Of a DNA stretch of 40,810 nt, positions 1 to 7,700 are shown in pieces. This DNA comes from CAZKBP01 sp964551015 (lineage in GTDB: Bacteria > Bacteroidota > Bacteroidia > Cytophagales > Microscillaceae): assembly GCA_964551015.1 (NCBI GenBank), contig CAZKBP010000044.1, positions 1-40,810 of the forward strand. The letters run 5' to 3'. A model generated the notes under the pieces. It did not search any database, was not told the origin of the DNA, and saw only the letters and a list, made by a program, of their open reading frames with translations. The position numbers and the translations under genes were made by a program. Numbering within the stretch: the stretch's first letter is position 1; the number at the start of each line of letters is the position of its first letter.

Positions 1-129
1 TCTCCCAAGAGTTTTTTGAGTGAGTCCATCGGATACAAATTTTTAGGTGAATCTAAGGGCTTGAAACCTAAATCTGACCAAGAAAAGATGTATCTTTTTT
101 GTATCTCTGGGGGTGGTGCGTATTCCTAA
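1..129 (+). CDS. Possible C-terminal fragment of a gene cut by the window edge
   Basis: Frame 1 of the plus strand is open from base 1 to a TAA at 127-129, giving 42 residues; the other two plus frames have early stops. The end reads ...MYLFCISGGGAYS. I do not recognise a family. It converges on the CPXCG gene at 182-379 on the other strand, which is a normal arrangement. An open run of this length can arise by chance, so this is only a candidate partial gene. Confidence 0.3.
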   Translation, partial: SPKSFLSESIGYKFLGESKGLKPKSDQEKMYLFCISGGGAYS

Positions 130-181
130 GTTTTCTGACTTACAGAGACTTACGATTATATTTTGGTTAAGACCTTCTTAA

Positions 182-379
182 CTACTGTGCCCTCTCTGCT
201 TCCAAACGCTGAATGGCTCCATAGCGGCTTTCTACCGTGAGGAGAATGGGATTACAACAAACCTCACAATCTTCTATGTATTCTTGTGCAGAAATAGAAG
301 TATCTACCAACATAGAAATCTCTTCAAAACAGTAAGGACAATTAAAAAAATATTCGAGCACTCCTTCATTTATCATCAT
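182..379 (-). CDS. CPXCG-motif cysteine-rich small protein
   Basis: This 65-residue protein has the layout of the Cys_rich_CPXG family: a CPYC pair near residue 15, the stretch QEYIEDCEVCCNPI near residues 32-45, and a short basic/acidic tail. The family normally reads CPYCGE; here the glycine is replaced by phenylalanine (CPYCFE). The two cysteine clusters probably bind one zinc ion. The cellular role of the family is not known. It is the standard small size for the family, so no truncation is suspected. It is transcribed divergently from the hypothetical gene at 578. A 7-bp inverted repeat (166-172 with 176-182) overlaps its stop codon and may be a weak 3' hairpin. Confidence 0.82.
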   Translation of the reverse strand: MMINEGVLEYFFNCPYCFEEISMLVDTSISAQEYIEDCEVCCNPILLTVESRYGAIQRLEAERAQ

Positions 380-577
380 AATCTAGTATATTCTTATTTA
401 TGAGCACTTAAGGCTTGATTTGTTAAGATAACTCGTGAAAGTTGGTAAGGTTTTCGCTTTGTGATGCTAAACAAAAGCTGTTTGGCAAGAGAATTTTACC
501 CCGTGCTACCCTAGATAAAAAAATGAATTTATTGTAATTTGGTAACAAAAGCTAATCGAGCTTAAAATTTCCGATCC

Positions 578-1015
578 ATGACTAATAAAATACAGGAATT
601 GCAAAAATTTCATTTGGGTGATTGTATCTCTTTTCAGCTGAGTGATGGTCAGTATGGAGGAGCTGTCATCTGTAAAGCATACGAATACCGAGGTTTTCAT
701 AATTATTTCTTTCTGATTACCAATATTCTGAGCGAAGAACCACTCACCTTGAATGACTTCGAAAAAGCAAAGACCTACGGACGTAGTGAGAATCAATTTA
801 TCGATGACATTTTGTTGATTTGGGAAGGTGCTTTGGTAAATTACCCTGACCCTTTTCAAGTAGTAGGTCAATTAAACATCAATCCTGAAACTTTCAACAT
901 AGGAAGCTATCGTCATCAAAAAACCTACCGAGAGTTTGAGGATTCTGTACTGCATATGCAAGAGATTGACTATACCGAGCGGAAACCCTACCCGATTGAA
1001 TCTTTGCTAAAATAA
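578..1015 (+). CDS. Hypothetical protein, 145 aa, distantly Imm26-like
   Basis: A soluble acidic protein with no signal peptide or membrane segment. The N-terminal part (residues 12-50), FHLGDCISFQLSDGQYGGAV followed by an FHNYFFLIT segment, resembles the GD-x-f-x-i-x-L-x-DGxYG opening of immunity protein 26-like domains; this is pattern recognition only and weak. The remainder contains a WEGALVNYPDPFQVVG segment and an acidic, arginine-rich C-terminus. The ATG at 578 is the first in frame, and a TAATTTGG element resembling the Bacteroidetes -7 box lies at 535-542. An overlapping 121-codon frame on the opposite strand looks like a shadow. Function unknown; no toxin gene is visible beside it. 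Confidence 0.7.
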   Translation: MTNKIQELQKFHLGDCISFQLSDGQYGGAVICKAYEYRGFHNYFFLITNILSEEPLTLNDFEKAKTYGRSENQFIDDILLIWEGALVNYPDPFQVVGQLNINPETFNIGSYRHQKTYREFEDSVLHMQEIDYTERKPYPIESLLK

Positions 1016-1136
1016 GACTTCTTTTGATACCTAATCCTGAGGTAAATCCCTGAGAAAGGTTGCGATTTCTTTGGATTCTCTCTAATTTCGTCAGCCCAAT
1101 TGTGGTTGATGATTTATTTATCCGTGTTGAAAGTTC

Positions 1137-3020
1137 ATGAACTATCTATCCGTCGAGAATCTGAGTAAAGCCTATGGAGATCGCTTGCTGTTTGAAGGTA
1201 TCTCTTTTGGTATTGATAAAGGCCAAAAGACTGCTCTCGTGGCCCCCAACGGGAGTGGTAAAACCACCCTACTTAAAATCCTAATGGGTTTGGAAACGCC
1301 CGATACGGGTCAGGCCACTTTCCGCAACGAAATTCAAGTAGGTTTCCTCAACCAAAATCCTGATTTTGGCGAAAGCCAGACCACCATGGATGCCGTCCTC
1401 AATTCTTCTAATCCTATGATTCAGGCCATCAAAGCCTATGAAGAAAGCTTAGAAAATCCTGACGACAGCGACGCCATGCAACATGCGCTGCAAGCCATGG
1501 ATAACCACAAGGCTTGGGACTATGAAATTAAAATCAAACAGATTCTCTCCAAATTTCGAGTGGGGAAGTTTCACCAAAATTTAGATACGCTCTCGGGAGG
1601 GCAGCGCAAACGGGTGGCACTGGCCAAAGTCTTGATTGACGAACCTGATTTCTTGATTTTAGATGAGCCTACCAACCACTTAGATCTGGATATGATCGAG
1701 TGGCTGGAAGATTATCTTAGTAATCAGCAAATAAGCCTTTTCATGGTCACGCACGACCGCTACTTTTTGGAGAATGTCTGTAACGAAATCATTGAATTAG
1801 AGCCAGAGCAAGTCTTTCGCTATCCGGGTAATTATTCTTATTTTCTGGAAAAAAAAGAAGAACGCCACCAACAAGAAAGCCGTGAAGTAGATAAGGCCAA
1901 AAACCTCATGAGCAAAGAGCTGGACTGGATTCGCCGGCAACCCAAAGCCCGTGGCACCAAAGCCAAGTATCGTGTGGAAGCCTTCCAGGAACTCAAAAAA
2001 GAAGCCGAGAAAGATACACGCAAAAAAGAACTCCAGCTCGCAGTGGATATGAATCGTTTGGGCAAAAAAGTGCTGGAACTCCATCATCTCCATAAAAGCT
2101 ATGGCGACCTCAAAATTTTGGATGACTTTGATTATGTCTTCAAACGCAAAGAGCGGATTGGAATCGTAGGACAAAATGGGGTGGGCAAATCTACCTTTTT
2201 GCATATCATCACGGGCAAGCAGGCACCTGACCAAGGCGAAGTCATCAAGGGTGAAACGGTGATCTTCGGTTATTATCAGCAAGAAGGCATCCACTTGGCT
2301 GAAGACAAGCGTGTAATTGAAGTAGTGCAAGACATTGCCGAATATATTCCACTCGCTAAGGGACAAATGCTTTCGGCTTCTCAGCTTTTGGAGCGTTTTC
2401 TCTTTTCACCCAAAGCACAGTACAAATACGTCTCTACGCTCAGTGGGGGAGAGCGAAGGCGCTTGTATATGCTAACAATTTTGGCCAAAAATCCTAATTT
2501 TCTGATTTTAGATGAGCCTACCAACGATCTAGACATTCTCACCCTTCAGGTTCTGGAAGATTTCTTGGAAGACTTTCCGGGCTGCCTGATCGTGGTCACG
2601 CACGACCGTTACTTTATGGATCGCCTGGTAGATCATCTGTTTATCTTTGAAGGAGAAGGTAAGATCCGAGATTTTAACGGTACTTATTCCGAATATCGTG
2701 CCGTCAAAGAACTGGAAGAAGAAGCAGCCCAAAAAGCCAAAGCCACTCAAAAAGCCCAAAAACCAAGCGAGGAGAAAAAACCCAAGCCCCAAAATAAAAG
2801 CGAAAAGAAAAAACTCTCTTTCAAAGAACAAAAAGAATACGAACAACTCGAGCAAGACATTGAGCAACTCGAGAACCAAAAAGCCCAACTCGAGGCCGAA
2901 CTCAACACGGGTCAACTTGACCACGAAGCCCTACAAGCCAAAGCCGAAGAAATTGCTCGGCTCATCGAGCAGATTGACCAAAAAACTGAACGCTGGCTGG
3001 AACTCTCAGAGTACGCGTAG
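1137..3020 (+). CDS. uup: ABC-F ATPase, Uup type
   Basis: A soluble protein with two fused ABC ATPase domains and no membrane segments, the layout of ABC-F proteins, which act on ribosomes or (Uup) in genome stability and 50S-related processes. Domain 1 has Walker A APNGSGKTT at residues 36-44, signature LSGGQRKR near 152 and Walker B LILDEPTNHLD near 174. Domain 2 has Walker A GQNGVGKST near 344, signature LSGGERRR near 435 and LILDEPTNDLD near 456. A Lys/Pro-rich linker at about residues 530-560 leads into a C-terminal coiled coil that begins LSFKEQKEYEQLE, which is the Uup C-terminal DNA-binding domain and separates it from EttA. The length of 627 aa fits. trpC follows 59 bp downstream on the same strand, so read-through is possible, though no functional link is known. 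Confidence 0.93.
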   Translation: MNYLSVENLSKAYGDRLLFEGISFGIDKGQKTALVAPNGSGKTTLLKILMGLETPDTGQATFRNEIQVGFLNQNPDFGESQTTMDAVLNSSNPMIQAIKAYEESLENPDDSDAMQHALQAMDNHKAWDYEIKIKQILSKFRVGKFHQNLDTLSGGQRKRVALAKVLIDEPDFLILDEPTNHLDLDMIEWLEDYLSNQQISLFMVTHDRYFLENVCNEIIELEPEQVFRYPGNYSYFLEKKEERHQQESREVDKAKNLMSKELDWIRRQPKARGTKAKYRVEAFQELKKEAEKDTRKKELQLAVDMNRLGKKVLELHHLHKSYGDLKILDDFDYVFKRKERIGIVGQNGVGKSTFLHIITGKQAPDQGEVIKGETVIFGYYQQEGIHLAEDKRVIEVVQDIAEYIPLAKGQMLSASQLLERFLFSPKAQYKYVSTLSGGERRRLYMLTILAKNPNFLILDEPTNDLDILTLQVLEDFLEDFPGCLIVVTHDRYFMDRLVDHLFIFEGEGKIRDFNGTYSEYRAVKELEEEAAQKAKATQKAQKPSEEKKPKPQNKSEKKKLSFKEQKEYEQLEQDIEQLENQKAQLEAELNTGQLDHEALQAKAEEIARLIEQIDQKTERWLELSEYA

Positions 3021-3079
3021 AGAAAGAGAATAAGAATAATCCCTGAAGTAGCTTACAACCAAAAAAACTCACAACTGAT

Positions 3080-3898
3080 ATGAACATCCTCGAGCAAATC
3101 GTTGCCCATAAAAAAATAGAAGTCGCCCAGCAAAAAGAGCGTATTCCGCTCAAAAATCTGGAAAAATATCCACTGATGGATCGTCAAATTTTTTCCCTCA
3201 AAACATCCTTAAAAAATCAAGAACGCTCTGGCATTATCGCCGAATTTAAAACTAAATCGCCCTCCAAGGGCATTATCCGTGCGACCCCTGCACCCAGTTA
3301 CGACCGCACCGTACGGGTACAAGAAATCACCAAAGGCTACGAAGACGCCGGAGCTTCGGCTATTTCTGTACTTACAGACGAAGAATTCTTTGCCGGAAGC
3401 TTAGAAGATTTGCGCAATGCCAATCAAGTCACGCTGATTCCACTCTTACGCAAAGATTTTATGATTGATGAATACCAAATCGTAGAAGCACGTGCCAACG
3501 GAGCCGACTTGATTCTGCTCATTGCGGCTTGTCTTTCTCCGCAGAAGCTAAAAGAACTGGCGCAATTCGCTCACCAAATGGGCTTGGAAGTACTGATGGA
3601 AGTCCACAGCCAAGCCGAATTAGAAAGTCATTTAAACGAACACCTCGATATCATCGGCGTCAATAATCGAGATCTAAAAACCTTCGAGGTCAGCATTGAT
3701 ACTTCCTTGCAATTGCTCGAGTATATTCCCTCAGAAATGGTCAAAATCTCTGAAAGTGGCATTAGCCAACCTGAAACCATCCAAAAACTCCGAGCCGCGG
3801 GCTACCAAGGCTTTCTGATTGGAGAAACTTTTATGAAAACCGAAAATCCGGCAGAGACTTGTCAAGAATTGATTGGAAAATTAGGAGCGAGGAGCTAG
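3080..3898 (+). CDS. trpC: Indole-3-glycerol phosphate synthase
   Basis: Converts 1-(2-carboxyphenylamino)-1-deoxyribulose 5-phosphate to indole-3-glycerol phosphate in tryptophan synthesis (TIM barrel, cytosol). Visible motifs: IIAEFKTKSPSKG at residues 52-64 with E55 and K57, the catalytic lysine in LLRKDFMID (K125), LMEVH with E174, IGVNNRDL near 192-199 and KISESGIS further on. The length of 272 aa is normal. The first ATG of the open frame is used and leaves a full N-terminal helix. The last five codons (LGARS, residues 268-272) and the TAG stop lie inside a degenerate 7-bp repeat array (3881-3921), so the extreme C-terminus seems to have been supplied by the repeat. trpF follows after a 175-bp gap holding this array and a second, oppositely oriented one. 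Confidence 0.97.
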   Translation: MNILEQIVAHKKIEVAQQKERIPLKNLEKYPLMDRQIFSLKTSLKNQERSGIIAEFKTKSPSKGIIRATPAPSYDRTVRVQEITKGYEDAGASAISVLTDEEFFAGSLEDLRNANQVTLIPLLRKDFMIDEYQIVEARANGADLILLIAACLSPQKLKELAQFAHQMGLEVLMEVHSQAELESHLNEHLDIIGVNNRDLKTFEVSIDTSLQLLEYIPSEMVKISESGISQPETIQKLRAAGYQGFLIGETFMKTENPAETCQELIGKLGARS

Positions 3899-3921
3899 AA
3901 TTCAGGAGCGAGGAGCGTTAT
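3881..3921 (+). repeat. Degenerate heptamer array overlapping the trpC 3' end
   Basis: The sequence reads as 7-bp units of the type AGCGAGG / AGCTAGA / ATTCAGG / AGCGAGG. The 13-mer AGGAGCGAGGAGC occurs at 3883-3895 and again at 3904-3916, exactly 21 bp (three units) apart. The array contains the last five trpC codons and the stop. The reverse complement of the same family is found at 4019-4064. Confidence 0.75.
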
Positions 3922-4018
3922 TCTTGTTGGAGATACTGGTATAATTCAGGTGTTTATGGAGATGAATATTTTGAAAATCAGTAATTTAAAATTTCTTTAA
4001 ATAAGAATGGAAAAATTA

Positions 4019-4064
4019 TCCCTAACGCCTAACGCCTGACTCCTAGCTTCTAACTCCCAAAACG
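4019..4064 (-). repeat. Second heptamer array, inverted relative to the first
   Basis: On the plus strand the units read CCTAACG, CCTAACG, CCTGACT, CCTAGCT, TCTAACT, that is, period 7. The reverse complement (AGTTAGA, AGCTAGG, AGTCAGG, CGTTAGG) is the same family as at 3881-3921. The two arrays could pair imperfectly (14 of 20 positions match over one aligned stretch) to form a long stem in the trpC-trpF transcript. The array ends 9 bp before the trpF ATG. Confidence 0.72.
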
Positions 4065-4073
4065 CTAAAAAAA

Positions 4074-4736
4074 ATGAAACTCAAAGTATGCGGAATGCGC
4101 GATCAAACCAACATACAGGAATTAGCCGAGCTAAAACCTGACTATATGGGGCTGATCTTTTATCAAAAATCCAAACGCTACGTAGGAGATACTTTTCGGC
4201 TTCCACCTTGGCAGGAAGGACAGCCCAAGCGGGTAGGGGTGTTTGTCAATCATACCTTAGATTTTATTTTCTCCCAAGTGATTCGCTACGAGCTGGCTTT
4301 GATCCAATTACACGGGGATGAAAGTGCCGAGTTTTGTGCCCATGTCAAATCGCCTGTTTTAAGAGGAGCCAGAGACGTGCCTCACGAAGTCAAAACCGTG
4401 AAAGCTTTTGCTTTGCATGAAGATTTTGACTTTGATATTTTAAAAGATTATGAACCCCATTGTGATTATTTCCTCTTTGATACTAAAGGGACTGCTTACG
4501 GGGGAACAGGTCGAACCTTTAACTGGGAAATTTTGAAACAATATATGCTCACAAAACCTCTCTTTATGAGTGGAGGCTTGAGTTTGGAAAATACCGAAGA
4601 ATTGCTCAAGTTTATTGAAGCCAATAACTTGCCTGTCCACGTGCTGGATGTGAACAGTCGCTTTGAAATGGAGCCAGGCTTGAAAGATATTCAAAAAGTA
4701 AAAAAATTAGTCGAGATACTTCAAATTAATTGTTGA
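4074..4736 (+). CDS. trpF: Phosphoribosylanthranilate isomerase
   Basis: Catalyses the Amadori rearrangement of N-(5-phosphoribosyl)anthranilate in tryptophan synthesis. It opens with MKLKVCGMRD, the family's KxCG motif with catalytic Cys6. It then has LIQLHGDE near residue 82, the acid-bearing FLFDTKGTAYGGTGRTFNW segment near 135 and LFMSGGLSLEN followed by LDVNSRFE for phosphate binding. The length of 220 aa is typical of a monofunctional TrpF. It lies downstream of trpC and 105 bp upstream of trpB, all codirectional, so a trpCFB transcription unit is likely. The gene ends in TGA, one proof that TGA is a stop codon here. Confidence 0.97.
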   Translation: MKLKVCGMRDQTNIQELAELKPDYMGLIFYQKSKRYVGDTFRLPPWQEGQPKRVGVFVNHTLDFIFSQVIRYELALIQLHGDESAEFCAHVKSPVLRGARDVPHEVKTVKAFALHEDFDFDILKDYEPHCDYFLFDTKGTAYGGTGRTFNWEILKQYMLTKPLFMSGGLSLENTEELLKFIEANNLPVHVLDVNSRFEMEPGLKDIQKVKKLVEILQINC

Positions 4737-4841
4737 TTGTTTAATTGCTGCAAAGTGACTTTTTTCTGTTATTGAAATAAATCTCTGGCGGAAAAATAAT
4801 CAAGTGATATCACAACTGAACAAGGAAACCTCCCTTAAATT

Positions 4842-6038
4842 ATGCAAACCACTACTATCTCTAAGTACGGAGTCAATGAACAAGGTTATTTTGGGAAATT
4901 CGGAGGAGCCTACATCCCCGAGATGCTTCATCCAAATATTGATGAGCTCCGTCAACGCTATCTAGAAATTACAGAAGCACCTGATTTTCAGAAAGAATGG
5001 CGTCAACTCCTCAAGGATTACGTGGGACGACCTACGCCCCTTTATTTTGCGGAAAGACTCTCTGAAAAATATCAAACACAAATATATCTGAAGCGCGAAG
5101 ACCTCTGCCACACCGGAGCACACAAGGTCAACAATACCACGGGACAAATCCTCCTAGCCAAGCGTCTGGGTAAGGAAAAAATCATTGCCGAAACCGGAGC
5201 CGGACAGCACGGTGTGGCTACCGCTACGGTTTGTGCCTTGATGGGCATCGAGTGTATTGTCTACATGGGTGAGGTAGATATGGCTCGCCAACGCCCCAAT
5301 GTAGAGCGTATGAAAATGCTGGGCGCACAAGTCATGCCTGCCACTTCGGGTAGCCGTACGCTCAAAGATGCCACCAACGAAGCCATGCGCCATTGGATCA
5401 ACCACCCCAGCGATACCCATTACATCATCGGTTCGGTGGTAGGGCCGCATCCTTACCCTGATATGGTTGCGCGTTTTCAGGCGGTGATTAGTGAGGAAAT
5501 GAAATGGCAACTCAAAGAAAAAACGGGAAACGAAAATCCTGATTACATCCTCGCTTGTGTAGGAGGAGGAAGCAATGCCATTGGCTCCTTTTTTCACTAC
5601 TTAGACGATGAATCAGTTCAGCTAATTGCCGCCGAAGCCGCAGGTCTGGGTATTCATTCTGGTAAATCAGCGGCCACTACGGCTCTGGGCAAAAATGGTA
5701 TCTTGCACGGGAGCAAGACGATTCTGATGCAAACCGAAGACGGACAAGTCGTAGAGCCTCACTCTATCTCAGCCGGCTTAGACTATCCCGGCATTGGCCC
5801 TATTCACGCTCATTTGTTTGATTCAGGGAGAGCCAAGTTCGTGGGCATCACCGATGAGGAGGCAATGCAAGCAGGCTTAGACCTTAGCCGTACCGAAGGA
5901 ATCATCCCTGCCATTGAAACGGCTCATGCCTTCGCAATCTTGGAAAAAATGAAATTCCAACCTGAGGATGTCTTAGTGATTAATCTGTCTGGTAGAGGAG
6001 ATAAAGATTTAGATACTTACATCAATTATCAGTACTGA
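4842..6038 (+). CDS. trpB: Tryptophan synthase beta chain
   Basis: A PLP enzyme that condenses indole with serine to give tryptophan. The Schiff-base lysine is K95 in HTGAHKVNN; the E/G loop ETGAGQHGVATATVCA, the glycine-rich phosphate site CVGGGSNAIG and the C-terminal NLSGRGDKD are all present. At 398 aa it is the canonical TrpB1 type that pairs with TrpA. The alpha subunit gene does not follow: a hairpin and then the oppositely oriented permease gene come next, so trpA must lie elsewhere. The end of the gene is TGA at 6036-6038. Confidence 0.98.
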   Translation: MQTTTISKYGVNEQGYFGKFGGAYIPEMLHPNIDELRQRYLEITEAPDFQKEWRQLLKDYVGRPTPLYFAERLSEKYQTQIYLKREDLCHTGAHKVNNTTGQILLAKRLGKEKIIAETGAGQHGVATATVCALMGIECIVYMGEVDMARQRPNVERMKMLGAQVMPATSGSRTLKDATNEAMRHWINHPSDTHYIIGSVVGPHPYPDMVARFQAVISEEMKWQLKEKTGNENPDYILACVGGGSNAIGSFFHYLDDESVQLIAAEAAGLGIHSGKSAATTALGKNGILHGSKTILMQTEDGQVVEPHSISAGLDYPGIGPIHAHLFDSGRAKFVGITDEEAMQAGLDLSRTEGIIPAIETAHAFAILEKMKFQPEDVLVINLSGRGDKDLDTYINYQY

Positions 6039-6107
6039 TAGTTGATGAGCAGATACAAAACCTGCTAGGTTCTAGCAATCTGTGTCAAGATCTGGAAGGT
6101 TTGTGAT

Positions 6108-6187
6108 GAAGTTGTCTAAAGTTTTGATTGGTTAGCGAAAGCGGTACTCTGTAGCCCAAAGCCAAACTCTAGACAACTTCAATTTTT
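6108..6187 (+). terminator. Long-stem terminator between trpB and the permease gene
   Basis: GAAGTTGTCTA at 6108-6118 is the perfect complement of TAGACAACTTC at 6170-6180. Pairing continues inward with two mismatches to about 19 bp, and a T6 run follows at 6183-6188. It sits in the convergent gap after trpB and runs up to the stop of the opposite gene. The loop of about 40 bases is longer than in a simple intrinsic terminator. Confidence 0.5.
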
Positions 6188-6190
6188 TGC

Positions 6191-7159
6191 TTACCAAAAG
6201 CCTTGTTCTATGATATTCAAATAAACGGGCATACCCACGGTAATATTGAAAGGAAAACTAATGGCCAAGGCCATCGGAATATACAGCCCAGGATTGGCTT
6301 GAGGAGCCGCTAATTTCATAGCGGCTGGTACTGCGATGTAAGAAGCACTCGCTACTAAAATAGAAAGCAACAAGCGATCTCCAGTACTTTCGGTAATGAG
6401 TCCACTCATCACGGCCACGGTTACACCATTAAACAAGGGCATAAAGATCGCAAAAGTAATGGGGAAAGAGCCATTTTTCCAAAAAGCAGACAATTCTCGG
6501 CCACTTACCAGACCCATATCTAATAAAAACACTGCCAGAAAACCCTTGAAAATATCGGTAGTGAAAGGGGCAATGCCCTGTGCCTGCTCCTCACTCGCCA
6601 AGTAACCAATCAACAGGCTTCCCAAGATCAACAATACGCTCCCATTGGTAAGAGAGTGTTTGATCAAATTCTCGAGGGAAATGCGCGTTTCCTGCTCTTT
6701 TTTGTACAAAGACATGAGGAGAACCCCCACAATGATCGCAGGAGCCTCCATCAGAGCCATCACGGCGATCATGTAGCCACCAAAACTAATCTGAAGCATT
6801 TCCAAGTAAGATACGCAAGTAACAAAAGTTACCGCACTAATGGAGCCATAGGCGGCAGCAATGGCAGCAGCATTGTCTACGCCCAGCTTCTTTTTGAGGA
6901 TAAAGAATGAGTACAAAGGTACTACCAAAGCCGAACCAATCCCGAAAAGTACGATCCACAGGATTTCCATACTTAGCACACTGTGCGAAAGCTCCTGACC
7001 TCCCTTGAATCCAATCGAGAAAAGGAGATACAAGGAAATAAACTTGGAGGAGCTTTCGGGAATAGCTAAATCGCTCTTCAACTGAACAGCAATAATTCCT
7101 AATAGAAAAAACAACAGGGCAGGATTGGTTAAATTATCTATCAGTAAATCTAAACTCAT
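6191..7159 (-). CDS. SbtA-family sodium-dependent bicarbonate permease
   Basis: An inner-membrane protein of 322 aa with about ten hydrophobic spans, matching the Sbt_1 (formerly DUF897) family. It starts MSLDLLIDNLTNPALLFFLL and has the conserved LLFSIGFKGGQEL segment near residue 47. It also has small-residue spans such as AAIAAAYGSISAVTFVT near 97 and, after a hydrophilic central loop near 150-165, LLDMGLVSGREL near 212. The family imports bicarbonate driven by sodium, best known in cyanobacteria but common in heterotrophic Bacteroidota, where it may feed carboxylases. No SbtB (PII-like) gene is next to it. The gene lies downstream of a small coiled-coil gene and divergent from a LysR regulator. 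The actual substrate is inferred from the family only. Confidence 0.88.
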   Translation of the reverse strand: MSLDLLIDNLTNPALLFFLLGIIAVQLKSDLAIPESSSKFISLYLLFSIGFKGGQELSHSVLSMEILWIVLFGIGSALVVPLYSFFILKKKLGVDNAAAIAAAYGSISAVTFVTCVSYLEMLQISFGGYMIAVMALMEAPAIIVGVLLMSLYKKEQETRISLENLIKHSLTNGSVLLILGSLLIGYLASEEQAQGIAPFTTDIFKGFLAVFLLDMGLVSGRELSAFWKNGSFPITFAIFMPLFNGVTVAVMSGLITESTGDRLLLSILVASASYIAVPAAMKLAAPQANPGLYIPMALAISFPFNITVGMPVYLNIIEQGFW

Positions 7160-7184
7160 GTTTTTCTAATTCTTTTTTAGTGAG

Positions 7185-7213
7185 AGGGGAATACCTTCCT
7201 CAGGCATTCCCCT
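7185..7213 (-). promoter_or_regulatory. Intercistronic hairpin before the permease gene
   Basis: AGGGGAATACC (7185-7195) pairs with GGCATTCCCCT (7203-7213), 10 of 11 positions, with a 7-base loop. It lies between the small gene (stop at 7255) and the permease start (7159). In the direction of transcription it is followed by A residues rather than T, so it is more likely an RNA stability or processing element than a terminator. Confidence 0.5.
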
Positions 7214-7254
7214 TTACTTTCCCTTTTAGCCGTGAAAGATAAGAAGGCAATAGC

Positions 7255-7545
7255 TTACTGAGCGGCCTCCACAGCTTTAACTTTCAAGTTGATTGGGCAG
7301 TCGATTTCTATCAGACAGTCTTGATTTTCTACGTTATTGAACTGCTCTATTAATTTTTCACGCTCAGCCTGTAGTGCCTGTAAGCGACTTTTCAGATGCG
7401 TGGTATCACTCCCAAAACGCTCCTCCACAGACAGGGTCTCGCGGTGCAAGAAAGCAATTTTGCTATCGATGAGACATAACAAAATCTCCTTGGCTTCCTG
7501 AAAAGGATAAGTACTCGCTACCAACTTAAACTGATGATCTTTCAT
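7255..7545 (-). CDS. Small acidic coiled-coil protein encoded with the SbtA-like permease
   Basis: I do not recognise a family. The start at the ATG 7545 gives 96 aa beginning MKDHQFKLVASTYPFQEAKE. An open frame continues upstream to 7695, but that would run through the AT-rich promoter gap with low-complexity residues, so the shorter form is preferred. Residues 10-35 form an amphipathic helix (KEILLCLIDSKIAFLHRE). Residues 45-70 (LKSRLQALQAEREKLIEQF) form a likely short coiled coil. The end reads QDCLIEIDCPINLKVKAVEAAQ. There is no signal peptide or membrane span. It precedes the permease gene by 95 bp with a hairpin between them, suggesting a cytosolic partner or regulator of the transporter, which is inference from position only. 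Confidence 0.68.
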   Translation of the reverse strand: MKDHQFKLVASTYPFQEAKEILLCLIDSKIAFLHRETLSVEERFGSDTTHLKSRLQALQAEREKLIEQFNNVENQDCLIEIDCPINLKVKAVEAAQ

Positions 7546-7700
7546 AAAACAAAGTGTATATTGATAAATAAATGAAAAGTATGTGTTTTCAAAGTCAGCC
7601 GACTGGGCTTTACTTTTGGTCTTTTGAAGACGATGCAAAGTAAAAAACTTTATTTCATTTATTAAATTTATATATTTAATGAAAAGCATAAACAAAAATT
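7546..7700. promoter_or_regulatory. Divergent control region between the permease operon and LysR
   Basis: 155 bp, strongly AT-rich. TTTCATT at 7653-7659 and AATGAAA at 7678-7684 form an inverted repeat centred near 7668. A direct copy, AATGAAAAGTAT at 7571-7582 versus AATGAAAAGCAT at 7678-7689, sits about 107 bp away near the other gene's start. This fits paired LysR sites (autoregulatory and activation), but the true operator cannot be proven by eye. Confidence 0.45.

Noticed and set aside
506..871. 121-codon minus-strand frame opposite the 145-aa hypothetical gene
   Set aside because: Phe/Ile/Ser-rich composition with no recognisable features; the plus-strand frame has better protein-like composition and a start after a -7-like box.
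1797..2366. 189-codon minus-strand frame inside uup
   Set aside because: Antisense shadow of strongly conserved ABC ATPase codons.
2647..3033. Lysine-rich 128-codon plus frame overlapping the uup 3' end
   Set aside because: Out-of-frame reading of the A-rich linker and coiled-coil region of Uup.
3021..3079. Trp leader peptide or attenuator before trpC
   Set aside because: The gap is only 59 bp and contains neither tandem Trp codons nor a terminator-like hairpin.
7546..7695. N-terminal extension of the small permease-linked gene
   Set aside because: It would cover the entire divergent promoter region with AT-rich, low-complexity residues; the ATG at 7545 starts a normal sequence.
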